DNA of 64,000 bases from Shinisaurus crocodilurus (Eukaryota; Chordata; Lepidosauria; Squamata; Shinisauridae), in NCBI GenBank assembly GCA_021292165.1, contig CM037877.1:213962716-214026715 (forward strand). Reading direction: 5' to 3'. Every line of letters starts with the position of its first letter. Within the stretch, counting starts at the first letter, position 1. Both the position numbers and the translations under genes were made by a program. Positions 44,849 through 55,146 of the stretch are shown here, in pieces. The notes beneath the pieces are model-generated. The model did no database searches, was not told the DNA's origin, and was given only the letters and a program-made list of their open reading frames with translations.

Positions 44849-44899
44849 GAGTAGCTTCCAAATGTATTGCTGAAGGGAGGAGCCTTTGAAGGGGAATTA

Positions 44900-45635
44900 T
44901 GTAGAACATTTGGGGCTCTTTAACTTAGAAAAAAGGCAAGCAAGGGGGACAGGATAGAAGTGTATAAAATTATGTATCCTGTGAATAAAGTGGATAGGGG
45001 GAGATTTTTCTCCCTCTCTTATAATACTAGAACCCAGGGTCATCCAATAAAGCTAAATGGTGAGAGATTCAGGGTAGATAAAATGAAGTACTTTAACACA
45101 GCACATAGTTAAACTATGGAATTCATAGTGATGACCACCAGCTTGGATAGCTTTATTTATTTATTACATTTATACCCTGCCAATTTCCTCTTGCAAGGAA
45201 CCCAAGGTGGCTTACATGCTCCTCCTCCTCTCCATTTTATCCTCACAGCAACCCTGTGAGGTAAGTTAGGCCGAGAGTCAGTAACTGGCCCAAGTCACCA
45301 AGAGTTTCATGGCTGAGTGGGGACTAGAACCCAGAACTTCAGAGCTGCAGTCCAACACTCTAACCACTACACTACACTGGCTTTAAAAAGGGGAATAGGC
45401 AAATTCATGAAGGCTATCAATGGTTACTACTCATGATGGCTGTATATTACTTCCAGTATCAGAGGCAGTATACCTCTACATACCATTTGTTAGGGAACAC
45501 AAGCAAGAAGGTGCTATGGCTCTTGTGGGCTTCCCATTGGCATCTGGTCAGCCACTGTGGGAAGAGAATGTTGGACTAGATAGGCCTTTGGTTTGATCCA
45601 AAAGGGCTCTTCATATGTTCTTACATTCTTAGCTA
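44900..45635 (+). mobile_element. CR1 LINE 3' end, split by a SINE
   Basis: Sense CR1 C-terminal ORF2 sequence (tttaacttagaaaaaaggc for FSLEKR, ataaaattatgtatcctgtg, cccagggtcatccaataaag, ttaaactatggaattc) continues, after a SINE, with ataggcaaattcatgaagg and the 3' UTR blocks (cttcccattggcatctgg, ggactagataggcctttgg). 5'-truncated. Confidence 0.85.
45150..45384 (-). mobile_element. tRNA-derived SINE, family 1, full length
   Basis: The best copy of the family. In minus sense the head carries an A box, tagtgtagtgg (45374-45364), and a B box, ggttctagtcc (45331-45321), followed by the body and an L2-like tail. It is inserted in the CR1 ORF2 end, with gcttta on both sides as the likely target duplication. 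Confidence 0.92.
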
Positions 45636-45780
45636 GAACTCTGGTAAACCTACAAAGGGAATAAGATAATAAGTAAGTCTCACTTTCTCTTCTTTTACTC
45701 ACCTTCTCCTTTTACCATAGTGCTGTAAAAGTTTTTCCACCCTCCCCCAGGGAGTAATGTGGCACTGGAGGCCCACATGA

Positions 45781-45784
<4 letters not shown>

Positions 45785-45831
<47 letters not shown>
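45785..45831. repeat. (GA)n microsatellite
   Basis: About 23 GA units. Confidence 0.97.
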
Positions 45832-45835
<4 letters not shown>

Positions 45836-46445
45836 CAACATATAAGGATGGCGGAAGGGGTCTGCTAGTCACAAATTCCTCAAATGCAACCTGAAGGTTG
45901 TTAGTGTTTCAGAGCTCTGTCTAAGGAAAAATCTGACAACCTTAGCTGAAGAACACTGTGTCTAATTTATGAAGCAAAGCATGGTGTACATCATCTGTAA
46001 TTTTGAGGGCTCTGTAATAAAAAGCCCTATAACAAAATGCTAGCAATAAGAAAGTGACACCTCTGGGGGGGGGGGCAGACTGTACTGCCATTTAGATTAT
46101 GGTAGCCTTCCCTCACTCCTCCATTATTACAATTTCCTGTATTAAAGTGAACCCGCAAGAAAGCAAGAGTGATAAACTGCTGATTAAGAAGGAACTGTAG
46201 GGGGTGCTAGAATCCCAGCTAAGATAACATGGGTGCATTCTATTGTTAGAGCTGCAGCAATGGTGATCAAAACTATTTGTGAAAGCATATGTTAGCTCTA
46301 GCAATCTCCTTGGTAATATCTAGAGAATGTAGAGCCCTCTCTGTGCTGAGAAAGTATAAAGCATCTTCCTCCTTTCTAAATTTGTCTGCCCTGCTTGACA
46401 TAGCTGTGTGACAGGAACAAGAAGCAAAAGAGTGAATCCCTAGAA
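45832..46445. other. No recognised feature
   Basis: Unassigned sequence. Confidence 0.45.
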
Positions 46446-46650
46446 CAAAGGAAATTGCCTTAAACCAGGATGGATTAATTGTCCATCTAGCCCAGAATTG
46501 TCTTCTTTTGACTGGTAGCAACGGCGGCTCTCCAGGTTCTCAGGCAGATATCTTTCACATCACTGGCGACTTGATCCTTTTAACTGGAGATGACTGGGAT
46601 TGAACCTGTGACCTTCTGCGTAGAGAACTCTTCCTTAGGCACATGGCTGC
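46446..46650 (-). mobile_element. tRNA-derived SINE, family 2, antisense
   Basis: The inverse of a perfect B box (gggattgaacc, 46596-46606) lies on the right. The body (tccttttaactggagatg, tggcggctctccagg-like) is the inverse of the 53345 copy. The A-box side is decayed near 46640. Confidence 0.78.
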
Positions 46651-46791
46651 AGGGGGACTAGATACAAAGTTGGACTTGAACGTGTGAAAATGTCCTTTTC
46701 CATTGGAGCACATATAACTTCTGGCCTGTGTTTCATCCCACGTGCATAGATCTTTCCTTTAGATCACAGCTATAAACTTGGAAGACACCAC

Positions 46792-46980
46792 CAGTGGAGG
46801 CTGCTGGCTCCAATGTCAGTGGGGCAGTGTATCCACCCCAGGTTGCACTCTGAGCTATCCATGGCACTGAATCTAGTTTGGGCCCAGGGTTCGGCACCAT
46901 GGATAGCTCCTTTAAAGTTCAGGCTAAAACCAAGAGTGGATACACCACCCCACTGACATTGGAGCCACCAGCCTCCACTG
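46792..46980. mobile_element. Foldback hAT-like element (189 bp)
   Basis: The left arm cagtggaggctgctggctcc, continuing to tatccac, is repeated inverted on the right (ggagccaccagcctccactg), with two or three differences over about 45 bp. Centre blocks gctatccatgg and ccatggatagc are exact inverted repeats. Flanks gacaccac and ggcaccag agree at 6 of 8. Confidence 0.82.
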
Positions 46981-47134
46981 GGCACCAGACATTATTCACC
47001 CCACCAGCCCTCTCAAAAGATTACCTAGTCTGTTGTACTCCAGGCCACAGATTGCCTCAGGCAGAGAACAGGTACACTACTGAAAGGTGCCTGTAGAGCA
47101 AACACCTTCAGATTACTCAAACAGGGGAGTAATG

Positions 47135-47169
47135 GGTGTGTGTGTGTGTGGGGGTGTGTGTGTGTGTGT
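47135..47169. repeat. (GT)n microsatellite, interrupted
   Basis: GT units with a GGGG interruption. Confidence 0.93.
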
Positions 47170-47495
47170 CAAACCCAACCCAAAACAGCATTTATCACCA
47201 ATTTAACCTGAGAGGAAATTCCTTTCACATCCTAAGTATAGCAATTAGTGAGACTCTGAACATTAACAACATGTTAATTAATATGCATCAGAAAATCCCC
47301 AAAGAATATTATATTGAAAACACCATGCTAGCAAACATCTTATCTCTATGAGTGATCATCCTCAATGGCCTAAAACAAATGGTGGAAAATAATTGGTGGA
47401 AAATAATTGGGAGTGGGAGGTAGGGAATTCTCCATGAAACCAACTGGCCAAAAATGAAGCATCAGAGTAAAACAAAATGCTAAGATATCCCTCAT

Positions 47496-47528
47496 AAATA
47501 CATCATTTCATTTTGAAATGATGTATTT
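47496..47528. repeat. Perfect 15-bp-arm palindrome
   Basis: aaatacatcatttca (47496-47510) and tgaaatgatgtattt (47514-47528) are exact inverted repeats with a 3-base loop. Confidence 0.93.
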
Positions 47529-48215
47529 CAGTTGCTTTTCTCCCATAGTTATATTTTATAATTTATACCCCTCAAAGAATTAAAAAAAAAAAAACCTTCT
47601 GATTACCAGCAGAAACTGTTAATGACCAGATGAAGGCTTTATCTAGCTGTATCTCTCTTTTCCACTACTGTTATCTTAAAACTTACTTGCTCTTCTGGTT
47701 GTAGTGTTACCCATTCTCATATATTTAATAGAGTGCTATCATATATTGTATTCATAGCTTGCAGGCTTTAAGTCAAGTCTGGGTGCCCTCTGAGAAGTTA
47801 TGCTTCAGCCAAATAAGACTTAATAGGCTTAGGTGGTGCTGGGAGAATTTCAATTTGTCTATGTTATACTAGAGGTCAGCTGATAATCTTGATAGAATGC
47901 CTGATTTTGAAAACATATGAGTGTTATTCCTTTTAGGAAGAAGGTAAAAGTTGGATCTAGTAAATAAAAAATAGATCCTCATGAATTTATATAATTCTTA
48001 CACGGCATACCCCCAAACCAGTATCAAATTTAAATTTACACTGGTGTCTAAAGACTGCCTAGTAAAAATACAGATCCAGTGCTTACCATTGATCCAGGGC
48101 ATGGATCTTCATGATTCTTCATGATTTTAACAAAACCACCATCGATCACAGAATGCATCAGTGGACAGAGAGGAGACCTATGATTTTATGGTAGTTTTTT
48201 GGGGGGGATCCCTTG

Positions 48216-48218
<3 letters not shown>

Positions 48219-48250
<32 letters not shown>
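48219..48250. repeat. (AT)n microsatellite
   Basis: About 16 AT units. Confidence 0.96.
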
Positions 48251-48251
<1 letters not shown>

Positions 48252-48383
48252 GAGGATACATGAGGATCTGTGCAACAGATCCATGATTTTGCACCATGGC
48301 AATGCTGGAAAAATCCATGATATATTTTTTTTAATGGTTCAGTCCATGGACAGATGTGATATGTGATTTGATGGTGGTTGGGT

Positions 48384-48384
48384 T

Positions 48385-48433
<49 letters not shown>
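48384..48433. repeat. (GT)n(GA)n compound microsatellite
   Basis: About 12 GT units followed by about 12 GA units. Confidence 0.96.
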
Positions 48434-48438
<5 letters not shown>

Positions 48439-48864
48439 TGTGAGAATCATGCAAATTCAAGATCTGTTTCAATTCTACTGAATCCAAGTTTTATCTAGTC
48501 TCTTAGTTTTATAGTTACGAAAACAAGATCAGAGTTAGTGGATGCTAGTTCATTATTCAAGATACCTAAATTAAAGCAGAAGTATGCCCCTTGTTTTAGG
48601 CTCTTTCCCTAAGAAGAATATTACTATCTATATTGTCTTGTGCTTCTAGCAGTGAAGCCTCTGATACTGATTGATCTATGAATATTCTGGTGCTCAGGGA
48701 ACAAAACTATGCACAATAATGTAACTAGCTTCACACCAAACACATCATAATGTCTCAACTAGCTTTATTTGGAGACCAAAGGATACAAGTATAAGGTGAA
48801 AAAAGAAATACTTACAACGAATTGACTCATATTGTGCGGACTTGGTGGAACTCCACATATCAGT

Positions 48865-49530
48865 TCAATTCTGTTTATTATGGTCAGTGACCAATATACT
48901 TTACAAAAACAGAACAAAATACAAGGAATCATGCATACAATGTTAAGAACATACTAAAATCACTTGCTGACGGGTTTTGATGGCGGTAACACAAAATTTG
49001 GCTAGTTGAAAAGTGGTAGAGGAAGATTGATCAGAAAGGAGTAGAGCGGTGTAAAAAGTGTCTGGACGTCCAGGAATGTTTTGGTTCAATAAATGTTCTT
49101 CGCAGATCTCGGTTAAAAGTACAATAGAGGATAACATGAGTCACAGATTCTATCTCACCGGAATTACAGGGGCATGTATGGTTGCAATAGGGAGTTTTCT
49201 GGTATCTGCCCTCCAGTACCCTTGAAGGAAGAGTATTAAACCGTACTAAAGTAAAAGCTTTACGATGTTTTGGAATAGCAAGTGCAGATAGATAGTTAGC
49301 TGGTATAGCAGTTTGAAGCGCTCTATTGATGAAAATTTGATTGGACGCAAAGCTAAAATCAAGTTGTCGTTCCATGTCCAAAATACGCTGCTTGAGGATT
49401 GCCCTAGCCTTCTTGAGGCCCAAGGGAATAAGGAGATGCAATGAGATTCCATATTGCTGAATCTTTTGGGAGATTGCCTGCTTCCAAGTAGACTGAAATC
49501 CATCCCAGAGGGTGAGCGGGGCTAAACCAG
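48865..49530 (-). mobile_element. Non-L1 LINE 3' end with C-terminal Cys/His domain, antisense
   Basis: In minus orientation the frame from about 49530 to 49031 contains a C-terminal LINE-like region: LHLLIPLGLKKARAILKQRI, NYLSALAIPKHRKAFTLVRF, LPSRVLEGRYQKTPY, then the Cys/His knuckle CPCNSGEIESVTHVILYC. After a frame change another stretch, LLSDQSSSTTFQLAKFCVTA, continues to 48943. The 3' end contains attggtcactgaccataa followed by taaacagaattgaactg. I do not recognise the clade; it is not L1, and its knuckle spacing differs from CR1 and L2. The frames upstream of 49530 appear unrelated, so the copy is 5'-truncated near there. Confidence 0.65.
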
Positions 49531-51297
49531 ACGGAGAGAAGATTAGTTGGGAAGTTGGTGTCAGTATATCTGGTTGGGAAGTTGGTGTTGTCAGCACTGG
49601 ATGCACTGAACAGGTAGCGGCAGGTACAGCCACTAGCACACCTATTGCTGGCTCTCACGCCATTCTTGGAAGCCCCGAGCATGGCTGCTGCCTCTCCAGC
49701 TGCCTCTTCATATACAAAATGCAGTGAAATCAAAGGAGAAGCCTCAGATAAGTTCCTTCTATATCCATCCCAAAAGCACTGTGATTCAAAGTAAAAAGGA
49801 GAGTGAAAATGTTTCCATTTTCCAGACACACAATCTACGTCTCCATTTGCCTCCAAATTTTCAAACCATTAATGAAGCTTCAGGAGTGTCCATATTCAGT
49901 TTGGTCCACTTCAGAGCAGCTCTGTAGCCAGCCTTCCTTGTTAGGTGGGGCAGCCACATTTCTAGGTGGGGCATTTTGGGGGGAGAGGCGCATAGCACCA
50001 GCCAATCCCCCGCCTCTCACTGGTGGAGATGATGTGAGGGCCAGGCCAAGGCCCTCCCCACTCACTCCTCCTCCATGCAGAGGGTGTGTTGACTTGCACA
50101 ATGGGCTATGTAGAGGTCAAGTGAACAGAACATTTAGTATGAACAGCAGGAATTAAATGGCTGGCCTATTTTTGGTTTCATAAGAAAAAAGGTGGTTAAG
50201 GATAGCGTGAACAATTGCCGAAAAAACAAACTCTTACCTTAATGCAGGCAAATAAACATGCAGGCAAATAAACATGCTTCTTTATTGCTGGCTGGGTAGA
50301 GAACACAACTGAAACTGCAAATGGAAAAGCAGAGCAAAGGAAAGTCTAAGGGGTGGAGTCTACTAGCCCATAGTTCTAATCTTTAACTCTTCAAGGGTCA
50401 TGTTACTATGCAACCTGTTTTTTCCAGGATCACTTAAGTAATTATAGGGTGATTGTGATCATGAAAAATTCACCCTCAGTCAGGGAGCAGACTTTTGGGG
50501 GCTTTTGTTGTGCACTTCCACTGCCTTAGTCACTGATCTTTTTTCAGAGGGTCCTATTCTTAAATAGCTTCTGTTCTTCAAACAAGCTGCCATTCTTTAA
50601 ATGGAGACTGTCATTATCTGTCATGTCACAAATTAAAAAGACAACCCCCTCCCAAAAAAATCCTAGGGGGATCAAGGCACAGATCTGGAGGCAGGGGGTG
50701 CACCCATTTGCCCTACCTTGGCTACAGGGCTGCTTCAGAGGATCTCCTCTTTGACTCTCATATACAACATCTCTCAGAAGCAGCCCGATTGGGTTCTGGA
50801 TTCAGCATTCACCAGAATCTACTGTACACCCCTATGTACACACAGAGCTCACATTTTCTAGGCCCCCAAAAAGGGCTCACATTTTCTGGGGGCCCTCTTA
50901 AAGATACAGCAACACTATTTTGCAGAACTGTTCCATTCACCAGAACATTTTCATATTACAGGGTCTGGAAGTCTTGACCAAATGTGAAGACCAAAAAGGA
51001 ACACAAGGTTGCACAGAAGAAATGCAAGCAAACAATAAGAGATGCAGAAAAGGATTTTGAGGAGCATATCACTAACAACATTAAGACTAAGAATAAAAAT
51101 ATTTAAATACATCAGAAGCAGGAAATCAGCTAGGGAGGCAGTTGGATAACAGCAGAGATAAAGGAGTACTAAAGGAAGATAAGGAGATTGAAGAGAAGCT
51201 TAATGAATTCTTTACATCTTCTCTTCACTGCAGAAAAGTAGGGCAAATACCTATGTCTGTACAGACATTTTCAGGAAGGGAGTCTAAGGAACTAGAC
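49531..51297. other. No recognised feature
   Basis: Unassigned. 49934-50110 is a GC-rich repeat-like patch. No gene evidence. Confidence 0.45.
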
Positions 51298-51500
51298 TAG
51301 GGGTAGGCAACCTTTTTGGGCCCATGGGTATATTTGGCAAGTTGAGAAACTGTCCTGGGCATCACCACAAAATGGCTGCCATGACTAGTCACAAAAGACA
51401 AGTAACCAGAAGAGTGAGTACAAGCCAGATGTGAGGTCTGAGCCCCAACATACTGAACAACTCATTTGAACCCACAGTTTCCAACAGCAACATAACCCTA
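51298..51500. repeat. 5' end fragment of a hAT-like element
   Basis: Starts taggggtaggcaaccttttt, the terminal style of the elements at 614 and 10447. The matching right end was not found, so this is a fragment. Confidence 0.45.
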
Positions 51501-51544
51501 TTTCACAGAAGGCAAATGCTTCCCCCCCCCTGCCCCAGCCAACT

Positions 51545-52005
51545 CATGATATATAAAATTATGCATGGTATGAAGAAAGTGGGTAGGAAGAAGTGTTCCT
51601 CCCTCTCTCATAATGGGGTCCAATGAAGCTGAATGGTGGGACACTCAAGACAAGTAAAAGGAAGTGCTTCTTCACACAGCTCATTGTTAAACGATGGAAT
51701 CCACTACCACAAGATGTAGTGATGGCCACCCAGGTGGACAGCTTTAAAAGAGGATTAGACAAATTCATGGAAGATAAGGCTATCAATGGCCACTAGTCAT
51801 GATGCCTATTATATTACCTTCAGTATCAGGGGCAGTGTGCCTCTGTATGCCAATTGCTGAGAGCACAAGCAGGAGGGTGCTGTTGTACTCATGTCCTGCT
51901 TATGGGCTTCCCATAAGCATCCGGTTGGCCACTATGTGAACAAAATGCTGGACTAGATAGGCCTTTGGTCTGATCCAACAGAACTCTTCTTATGTTCTTA
52001 TGGTT
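51545..52005 (+). mobile_element. CR1 LINE 3' end
   Basis: Sense ORF2 C-terminus (tataaaattatgcatggt, tccaatgaagctgaatgg, gatggaatccactaccac, ttagacaaattcatgg), then 3' UTR (gatgcctattatattacctt, cttcccataagcatccgg, tggactagataggcctttgg, cttatgttctta). It has one of the best preserved 3' UTRs here and shows the empty site for the 38912 element. Confidence 0.87.
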
Positions 52006-53340
52006 GTCAGTTTGGCTTAGATTTAAACTTCATATCGGCACTGTAGAAGGAGTAACTGTGTGGGGTAGGCTAAGGCCTAGAAGAAGTTCAGTAAGGTAGG
52101 GAACCAAAGGATGCAGAAAGCTCAAAAACAGGGTAGGTAATTAGAAGAAAGAGGGAGTAGGCAGTGGAGTGAGATATCAAAATGCGTGGGAACTGGGAAA
52201 AGCAGACTGAAGGAACAGTGATTAGTGAAAGTCAAGAGATGGAGGAATACTTCCATAATACTTGGAAATAACTAGCTGATCCCTTGCCTTCAAACTTCAG
52301 AATATTATTATTTATTATATTTCTATCATAACTAATCCTGTCGGCTCTGATCAAGCTACAGATTGTTTTGAATAAGACCTCTGGAATCAAATGGAAACAA
52401 ATGAGTCACACCTAACAATGCATGCATCACAATTCTAAGCACATCCAGAAGTCAGGGCATCTGAGTTTAGTGGGATTTACAGTGCAATTGTATGCATGTC
52501 TCTTCTGATGTAAGTCCTATTGAATTCAGTAGGCATTATTCCCAGGTAAAAGGGTATAGGATTGCAGCAGTCAGTCTCTAGTAAGTATGTTTATTATTGC
52601 AGATTCTCACATAGTTACAAGAATGGTCTCCATTAATGTATAGACTCCACCTTCTAGCTCACCATGGAGGCTAAGTCCCAATGTTTTCAATGAAATTTAA
52701 ATATGATTAACTTCAGCTCGTTTGGGACCATAGACCAAGTAAACGACATCCATAAAAATCTCCATACAAATATACAGCAAGTGCAAAATTTACAAATATA
52801 TAATTAAAACCCCATATTATATAATTAAAACCCCATATGATATAACAAAAGACACAAAATATTGTTACACTATACAGATTACATTGTCAATGGAAGGAAT
52901 GCTTTTAGATCCAGTTTTACCTTGGGGTGTTGATACTCACTATGAAATAGACTGGCGTCTGTACAACATTAGCACAATGTTTCCCCATCTTTTTTGTTTA
53001 CATCATGGCATGTTTTCAAGAAAAGTCTCACAAAACTTTGATATGTTTTCCATCCTATCACTGACGGGAGCTATGAAAAAGATGATAGCCCTGCCAAATT
53101 GTATAACCCATTGTGGTCTATTCACTGTGGTCTTAACTTAAGAGACCACCCAAAGCATTCTGGGATATGGTCCAAATATTTATGTCTAGTTGGAAATGTT
53201 CTTGACAGCAAATTCTCATTCTTTAATTGCACAGCAGCTTTCTGCACTTTTGGTTTAGCACTGCAGTGCAAAACCAACGGCACAGTGGCCTCGATCTGGA
53301 GATCCTCATACTTATATTGAACATTTGGTACACTTGTGGC
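52006..53340. other. Unassigned; one MITE-like remnant
   Basis: 52484-52568 carries cagtgcaattgtatgcatg and gtataggattgcag ends like the palindromic reptile MITE. Other sequence has no assignable feature. Confidence 0.42.
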
Positions 53341-53344
53341 ACAT

Positions 53345-53549
53345 CTTGATGGAGTGGCAGAGCACATGCTTTGCATGCAAAAGGTCTGAGCTACAATCCC
53401 TGGCATCTCCAGTTGTAAGGATCAGGTAGAAATTGATGTAAGACACCTCTTCCTGATGCCCTGGAAAGCTACTGCTAGTCAGAGCAGACAATACTGGGCA
53501 ATATATCAGGTCTTCAGTAGCACACCCTCTATACTGACCTTTGTATGCA
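53345..53549 (+). mobile_element. tRNA-derived SINE, family 2
   Basis: A tRNA-like head (tggagtggcagagcacatgc, then a degenerate B box in ctacaatccctggc), and the body catctccagttgtaaggatc and cagagcagacaatactggg. The full-length L1 is inserted close to its 3' side. Confidence 0.75.
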
Positions 53550-53565
53550 GTGATAAGCATCTCTC

Positions 53566-53752
53566 TCAGGGGAGGAGCCTGCGCTGGCTATGGAGCAGTA
53601 GCTTTTCTGCCGAGCTCCCGGAATGATTTGAAAACATCTGCAAATACACAGGAGAGACAAAGCGTGAGTTTAAATTCCTTTGCTGTTTGCTTTCTGGAAG
53701 GTATGCAGATATAGAGCTAACAAAGAAATAACAAGAATAGCTTTCTTTTGAT
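53566..53752 (+). promoter_or_regulatory. L1 5' UTR (presumed internal promoter)
   Basis: The 187 bases before ORF1 start directly at the target duplication, with aggggaggagcctgcgctgg, the more GC-rich part of this region. L1 elements carry an RNA polymerase II promoter here. I cannot point to a defined factor site. The length is short for an L1, but the duplication proves it was inserted in this form. Confidence 0.65.
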
Positions 53753-54883
53753 GTGCTTCGCTCTGGATTGTTTATGAGCTCCAGACGGGTGAAAAAGTCC
53801 CTACCCCCTCTTTGGAAACGCGATCGGGCGCATCCCTCGGATAACAGTTTGAAAAGGCTAATTAGGATCCTTGACACTAAAGATATTGAATGTTCTTATC
53901 AAACTGTGCAACTGGGTCCTGATAAGAAGCCACGAGGTAGTGAAAGTTTCGAGACAGCGAGGGGGAAGGGCGGAAAAATGGCGGATTCAGCTGGCAAATT
54001 CCCTGCTGGTGCCAAGCCAAAGTCAATATCTCCAGCCAAGCTTAAAGGGGCAGCACCAGATTGGGAGAAAATTCTATCACAGTTTCAAAGCTCTATGGAA
54101 GCAGGCCAGCAGAAACAAATAGAAGCAATTGAGAAATTTCAAAATCTGCATCAAGAGGATATGAAGCAAATGCGAAAGTCCATAGATCATTTAGGGGTTC
54201 AAGTTAAAGAGCTGCAAGTTAGAGTGGATAAGGTGGAAAAACTCCAGGTGAAGGATGAAAAAAGTTTTGAAAAGTATGAAATGAAATTTAATGAGATGGA
54301 AATACAGATGATTAACATCTGTATGCAAGACAGGCAACGTCGTTCCAACATTCGGATCAGAGGCTTCCCCATGGAGATGGGGGAGACTGGATATAAGTTA
54401 AGAGGCAGTATTTTGGAATGGATGAATGAAGCTGTCTCTGGAGAAACAATTTTTTGGGATGATATGGACATTGAGATTGTGCATAGAGTGGGAGCATTAA
54501 GGCGTGGTATGACATCCAGAGATGTTGTACTGAAATTTGCAAATTTATACAAGAAGGATGTCTTCATGAAAGAGATTAGAAAGAAAGGTCAAGTAGCTTT
54601 CAAGGGGGCTACTTTGCAAATCTACAATGATCTTTGTCAGCAAACAATAAAGTGGAGGCGAAGTGTTAAACCGTGTACAGCAGTCTTGATCAGAAAGGGA
54701 TTACAATACAATTGGGGTTACCCAGTTTTTCTTACTTTTGTGTGGAACAGTAAGAGATACAAGATCTCATCATGTGATCAAGGCATGGGCCTGCTGGGAG
54801 AGTTGGGGCTTCATGATGATGCGGAGGGTCCAGAATCGATGGGTCAACTGGAAGAAGAAGGAGCCAGTGGAGGAATTGTATAA
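53753..54883 (+). CDS. ORF1: L1 ORF1 protein, RNA-binding nucleic acid chaperone
   Basis: A 376-residue open frame. ORF1p forms trimers that coat L1 RNA in the cytoplasmic ribonucleoprotein and are needed for retrotransposition. Visible parts: a basic, disordered N-terminus (SRRVKKSLPPLWKRDRAH); a heptad-rich coiled coil at about residues 118-190 (IDHLGVQVKELQVRVDKVEK and neighbours); an RRM starting at about residue 196 (RSNIRIRGFP) with EIVHRVGALRRG near 240; and the C-terminal domain from about residue 255 (SRDVVLKFANLYKKDVFM, QIYNDLCQQTIKWR, RKGLQYNWGYP). No stop or frame break is seen. The start could be the first Met or Met8; both contexts are weak. The length fits ORF1p of vertebrate L1 (roughly 300-380 residues). 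Confidence 0.93.
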   Translation: MLRSGLFMSSRRVKKSLPPLWKRDRAHPSDNSLKRLIRILDTKDIECSYQTVQLGPDKKPRGSESFETARGKGGKMADSAGKFPAGAKPKSISPAKLKGAAPDWEKILSQFQSSMEAGQQKQIEAIEKFQNLHQEDMKQMRKSIDHLGVQVKELQVRVDKVEKLQVKDEKSFEKYEMKFNEMEIQMINICMQDRQRRSNIRIRGFPMEMGETGYKLRGSILEWMNEAVSGETIFWDDMDIEIVHRVGALRRGMTSRDVVLKFANLYKKDVFMKEIRKKGQVAFKGATLQIYNDLCQQTIKWRRSVKPCTAVLIRKGLQYNWGYPVFLTFVWNSKRYKISSCDQGMGLLGELGLHDDAEGPESMGQLEEEGASGGIV

Positions 54884-55146
54884 GAGGTCATTTCAACACG
54901 AGAAGAAAAAAGAAATAGAAAATGTTTTATAAAGAAGTTATCCGGGAGGGAATGAGGGGCTGCTGTTCGGGCTGGTGATGGGTCCTTCCCCCCCCCCTGG
55001 GATAGGTGGGTAGGTTTAGGGTGGGGCAAGTTGCCCTGGCTAAGCAGGGGGGATAGTTTAGATGAATGTGGGGGTGGGTTAAGGGGTATGTTATTGTGTA
55101 TTATTTTCACCTTTGGGGACCAAAAAAGAAAAAATGTTGTTAATAG

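Larger units (their letters stand above)
46990..48860. other. Unassigned apart from microsatellites and one palindrome
   Basis: AT-rich sequence without coding or transposon signal. Holds the repeats listed separately at 47135, 47496, 48219 and 48384. Confidence 0.45.

Noticed and set aside
54199..54567. Minus-strand frame opposite L1 ORF1
   Set aside because: Shadow of the real ORF1 on the opposite strand, without its own motifs.
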